Source: Alphaproteobacteria bacterium (lineage in GTDB: Bacteria > Myxococcota_A > UBA796 > GCA-2862545). Taken from it: DNA of 64,000 bases. The position numbers were made by a program, and so were the translations under genes. Below the pieces are notes generated by a model. That model was given only the letters and a program-made list of their open reading frames with translations. It was not told the origin of the DNA and ran no database searches. The stretch is taken from the NCBI GenBank assembly GCA_020632915.1, contig JACKEP010000029.1, forward strand, positions 6,044 through 70,043, written 5' to 3'. Shown piece after piece: positions 61,537 through 64,000 of this stretch (positions are counted from its first letter, which is position 1; every line of letters starts with the position of its first letter).

Positions 61537-62703
61537 CTAGAAGGGGAGGTCGAGGATGGCGCGGGCGATGATGCCGCGCTGGATCTCGCTGGTGCCGGCC
61601 CCGATGGTCGACAACATCGAGTCCCGCAGGCCGCGCTCGACGTGGTACTCGGTGGTGAAGCCGTTTCCACCGTGGATCTGGACGGCGTCGCGGAACACCT
61701 GCTGGGAGGCCTCCGACAGGAAGACCTTGGCGATCGCGGCGTCGACGAGGGGCGGATCGCCGTCCTGGTCGAGCTTCCACGCCACCCGGTAGATGAGGTT
61801 GCGGGCCAGCTCGACCTTGACCTTCATGTCGGCCAGCATGTGCCGCATGGCCTGGAACCTGGCGATGGGGCGGCCGAACTGGTGGCGCTCCTGCTGGTAG
61901 CGGGCGCAGCGCTCGATGGCGGCGTCCATGCCGCCCAGGCCCGGCGCGAGCAGGCAGCTGCGCTCCCAGCCGAGGATCAGCTTGGCGGTGATGATGAAGC
62001 CGTAGTTCTCCATCCCCAGGAGGTTCTCGGCGGGCACCTCGCAGTCGTCGAACACGAGCTCGGACGTCACCGACGTCTTCATGCCCATCTTGTCGATGTG
62101 CTGGCCCACGCTGAACCCGGGGAAGCCCGACTCGACCAGGAACGTGGAGATGCCGGCGGCGCGGGGGCGGGCGTCGGGGTCGGTGACCGCGGTGACCACG
62201 AACACGCCGCCGATGGGGCCGTTGGTGATCCACATCTTGCGGCCGTTGAGGATCCAGCGGTCGCCCTTGCGGACGGCGCGGGTCTTCATGCCAGCGGCGT
62301 CGGAGCCGGAGTCGGGCTCGGACAGGCAGAAGCCGCCGATGAGGCTGCCGTCGCACATGCCGGGCAGGTAGCGGCGCTTCTGGTCCTCGGTGCCGAGCTT
62401 CCAGATGGGGACGCCGCACAGGATGGTGTGGGCGCCCCAGGCGAGCGCGACGCCACCGTCCTCGGCGCCCGCGCCGAAGGCCTCCTTGACGAGGCACGTC
62501 TCGACGCAGGACAGCCCGGTGCCGCCGTACTCCTCGGGGATCGGCGCGCCAAGCAGGCCCATGCCCGCGAGCTTCTGCCAGATGTCGTCGTTCCACGTCT
62601 GCAGGGGCTCGCGCTGGAGCACCGTGGGGTGGATCTGCTGGCGCGCGAAGGTGCGGACGCTGTCGTACAGCTCCCGCTGCGCGTCGGTGAAGGCGAAGTC
62701 CAT
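61537..62703 (-). CDS. Acyl-CoA dehydrogenase, isovaleryl-CoA-dehydrogenase-like
   Basis: A 388-residue FAD enzyme. FCLSEPDSGSDAAGM, RKMWITNGPIGGVFVV and FGRPIARFQAMRHMLADMK are the family motifs. The usual catalytic Glu segment reads STIGAGTSEIQRG, with Ala in its place. A glutamate is instead found in LGWERSCLLAPGLGG, the helix position used by isovaleryl-CoA dehydrogenase and long-chain enzymes. This points to branched or long substrates. The ATG at 62703 has GGGAGG upstream. It is the first of two dehydrogenase genes, just downstream of a TetR gene. Confidence 0.9.
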   Translation of the reverse strand: MDFAFTDAQRELYDSVRTFARQQIHPTVLQREPLQTWNDDIWQKLAGMGLLGAPIPEEYGGTGLSCVETCLVKEAFGAGAEDGGVALAWGAHTILCGVPIWKLGTEDQKRRYLPGMCDGSLIGGFCLSEPDSGSDAAGMKTRAVRKGDRWILNGRKMWITNGPIGGVFVVTAVTDPDARPRAAGISTFLVESGFPGFSVGQHIDKMGMKTSVTSELVFDDCEVPAENLLGMENYGFIITAKLILGWERSCLLAPGLGGMDAAIERCARYQQERHQFGRPIARFQAMRHMLADMKVKVELARNLIYRVAWKLDQDGDPPLVDAAIAKVFLSEASQQVFRDAVQIHGGNGFTTEYHVERGLRDSMLSTIGAGTSEIQRGIIARAILDLPF

Positions 62704-62706
62704 GGC

Positions 62707-63351
62707 TCAGGCCTCCCGGGGGACGGCGGTGGACGGGGCGTGGACCACCCCCTGAAGCAGCGACAGCACGGTGGCGCGCACCGTGGGCAGGTCGGCGGGG
62801 GCGGCGGTCTCGTCGAGCAGGGCGACGATGGCGGCCTGCAGGGCGCCGAGCACCATCACCGGCAGCACGGCGGGATCGGCCCCGGCCACCAGCGCGCCGG
62901 CGCGCTCCGCACGGGCGAAGGCACGGCCGAGGGTGGCGATCACGCGGGCGACGTCGGGGTGGGCGCTGCCCTGGGCGGTGCCGGCGAGGCGGCCGTACTC
63001 GACGAGGATGACGCGCATGCGCTCGGGGTAGGCCTCGAGCGCGCCGAACACGTAGTCGAGCACGGCGCGGACCTGGTCCCAGGGCGACCGCCCGGACGCG
63101 GCGATGCCCTCGACGACCTCGGCGAACACGGCCCAGTTGTCGTCGTAGACCGTCGACAGCAGCCGGTCCTTGGTGCCGAAGTAGTGGTAGACGAGCCCGT
63201 AGGCGACGCCCGCCTCGTCCGCGACGTCCTGGATGCGCGTGTCGTGGTAGCCGCGGGCGGCGAACACCCGCACGGCAGCATCGAGGATCTGGCGACGCCG
63301 CTCGGTGCGCGCGTCGGCGGTGGACGGGACGGTCACGGTGACGGACCTCAC
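62707..63351 (-). CDS. TetR-family regulator of the acyl-CoA dehydrogenase genes
   Basis: A 214-residue protein. RRRQILDAAVRVFAARGYHDTRIQDVADEAGVAYGLVYHYFGTKDRLL (in parts) is the TetR DNA-binding domain; the rest is the ligand-binding helix bundle. A GTG start at 63351 is used; a GTG at 63336 with GAGG upstream is equally plausible. The gene is 3 bp upstream of the first acyl-CoA dehydrogenase. A perfect 22-bp inverted repeat 17 bp before it is the likely binding site. Acyl-CoA or a related acid is the probable inducer, by analogy with FadR/PsrA-type TetR regulators. Confidence 0.9.
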   Translation of the reverse strand: MRSVTVTVPSTADARTERRRQILDAAVRVFAARGYHDTRIQDVADEAGVAYGLVYHYFGTKDRLLSTVYDDNWAVFAEVVEGIAASGRSPWDQVRAVLDYVFGALEAYPERMRVILVEYGRLAGTAQGSAHPDVARVIATLGRAFARAERAGALVAGADPAVLPVMVLGALQAAIVALLDETAAPADLPTVRATVLSLLQGVVHAPSTAVPREA

Positions 63352-63367
63352 GGACCCAGTGGAACCC

Positions 63368-63389
63368 GGATTGACATGGATGTCAATCC
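63368..63389. promoter_or_regulatory. Perfect 22-bp TetR operator
   Basis: GGATTGACAT-gg-ATGTCAATCC: 10-bp arms with a 2-base centre, between the TetR gene (start 63351) and the plus-strand gene (start 63440). Each arm contains TTGACA, so the operator overlaps possible -35 boxes on both strands. Binding of the regulator would block both directions. Confidence 0.75.
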
Positions 63390-63439
63390 AAGCCGTGAGC
63401 GCGCCGGGGGGTACAGAGATCCGGTCTGTCGGAGGCGCG

Positions 63440-64000
63440 ATGATCGCCCTGCTCCTCTCCTGCGCGTTGGCAGCCCCGGCCTCCCTCCCCGAGACGCTGC
63501 GGGCGCGTCACGACGCCCTCGTCGACGCGGGCACCTGGGACGACGCCGCGCTGGCGCAGGCCAAGGCGATGCCCGAGGGCGGCATCTTCCCGTTCGTGTT
63601 CCCGCTCCTGGCCTACGCCAACCTCGTCGCCGACGGCACCGCCACCCGCGAGGCCCTCCGTCCTCGCGTGGACGCGATGGCGGCGGACGCGCTCGCGTCG
63701 ACCCAGCGCCACCTGGGACGGACCGTCGCCACGCTCGACGGCCTGCACGACCAGGGCACGTGGCTCGGCGAGCTGCACCTGGCGCTGTCGGTCGCGCGCT
63801 GGCTCGGCAGCACCCGTCACGACAAGGAGCGCGCGCGCCTCGACGCCTTGTTCCACGAGGCCCTGGCGGCCTCGGCGGGCCATCCCCTGCCCTCGTACCC
63901 AGGGCTGGTCTGGCCGTTCGACACCATGCCACCGGTGCTGGCGCTGCGGGTCTCGGACGCCGTCGACGGCACCCATCGGCACGACGCGGTGGTCCGCGCC
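63440..64000 (+). CDS. Exported protein, partial at window edge, unknown function
   Basis: The frame is open from the ATG at 63440 to the last base, 187 codons, so the gene continues outside. GGAGG lies 4 bases before the ATG. Residues 1-13 (MIALLLSCALAAP) are a short signal peptide. The mature part is helical with EALRPRVDAMAADALASTQ and LGELHLALSVARWLGSTRHDK, then PSYPGLVWPFDTMPPVLAL. The last segment is reminiscent of aromatic, (alpha/alpha)-barrel-type proteins, but no family can be named. The gene faces the TetR regulator across the 22-bp operator and may be part of its regulon. Confidence 0.75.
   Translation, partial: MIALLLSCALAAPASLPETLRARHDALVDAGTWDDAALAQAKAMPEGGIFPFVFPLLAYANLVADGTATREALRPRVDAMAADALASTQRHLGRTVATLDGLHDQGTWLGELHLALSVARWLGSTRHDKERARLDALFHEALAASAGHPLPSYPGLVWPFDTMPPVLALRVSDAVDGTHRHDAVVRA

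Overview
The window is a high-GC (roughly 70%), almost fully coding stretch of bacterial chromosome. It most likely comes from a member of the Myxococcota (Polyangia-like). The evidence is two secreted proteins ending in MYXO-CTERM-like tails (Gly-Cys motif, hydrophobic segment, Arg-rich end), a run of DUF4215 cysteine-rich repeats, many short lipoproteins with Asp/Thr linkers after the lipobox cysteine, an Hanks-type protein kinase fused to a large C-terminal region, and many acyl-CoA dehydrogenases. I see no rRNA, tRNA, CRISPR array, transposase or integrase.

Layout. 1-3.1 kb: tail of a MscS-type channel, then a TetR regulator with a three-gene ABC exporter whose genes overlap. 3.1-8 kb (mostly minus strand): small membrane protein, saccharopine-dehydrogenase-like reductase coupled to a secreted alpha/beta-hydrolase lipoprotein, small membrane protein, OmpA-like protein. 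8.1-15.3 kb: a 1685-residue surface protein with DUF11-like domains and DUF4215 repeats, facing a DcsG-like ATP-grasp gene coupled to an unknown gene, then a lipoprotein. 15.4-18.9 kb: VLCAD/ACAD9-like dehydrogenase with its own terminator, divergent from a crotonase and UPF0462 pair. 18.9-29.2 kb: mostly exported proteins, including a beta-propeller/di-heme cytochrome lipoprotein coupled to an LVIVD-repeat lipoprotein. 29.2-34.9 kb: a 1156-residue orphan protein, an 800-bp non-coding region with several palindromes, and a cyclic-nucleotide-binding/methyltransferase-like fusion. 35-39 kb: lipoprotein, exported protein and a TerB-like/FHA/ABC-transporter fusion. 39-42.5 kb (minus): glutaryl-CoA dehydrogenase, CaiB-type CoA transferase and alpha/beta-hydrolase in an overlapping operon, fitting glutarate-type dicarboxylate breakdown. 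42.6-44.4 kb: GtrA-like, DUF1801 and SGNH-hydrolase proteins. 44.6-49.9 kb: protein kinase/NTPase-like/helical-repeat protein, an unknown 176-residue protein and a cytoplasmic subtilisin-type protease, preceded by a strong palindrome. 50-53.7 kb: PDZ protein, fused 2-oxoacid dehydrogenase E1 and a coupled FabD-like acyltransferase. 53.7-56.2 kb: a secreted beta-helix lipoprotein with a di-heme cytochrome (SO_2929/SO_2930-like pair). 56.2-60.3 kb (minus): polytopic glycosyltransferase, methyltransferase, LPG-synthase-like membrane protein, exported protein. 60.4-63.4 kb (minus): two acyl-CoA dehydrogenases under a TetR regulator with a perfect 22-bp operator. The window ends inside an exported protein gene.

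Themes: acyl-CoA and dicarboxylate catabolism (five acyl-CoA-active enzymes plus a CoA transferase), a large lipoprotein/secretome complement, and signalling proteins with unusual domain fusions. The best candidate for something undescribed is the kinase/small protein/subtilase cassette at 44.5-49.9 kb. Next come the orphan giant protein with its palindrome-rich intergenic region at 29.2-34.9 kb and the ATP-grasp pair at 13.1-14.6 kb. All functions are assigned by reading motifs; no database search was run.
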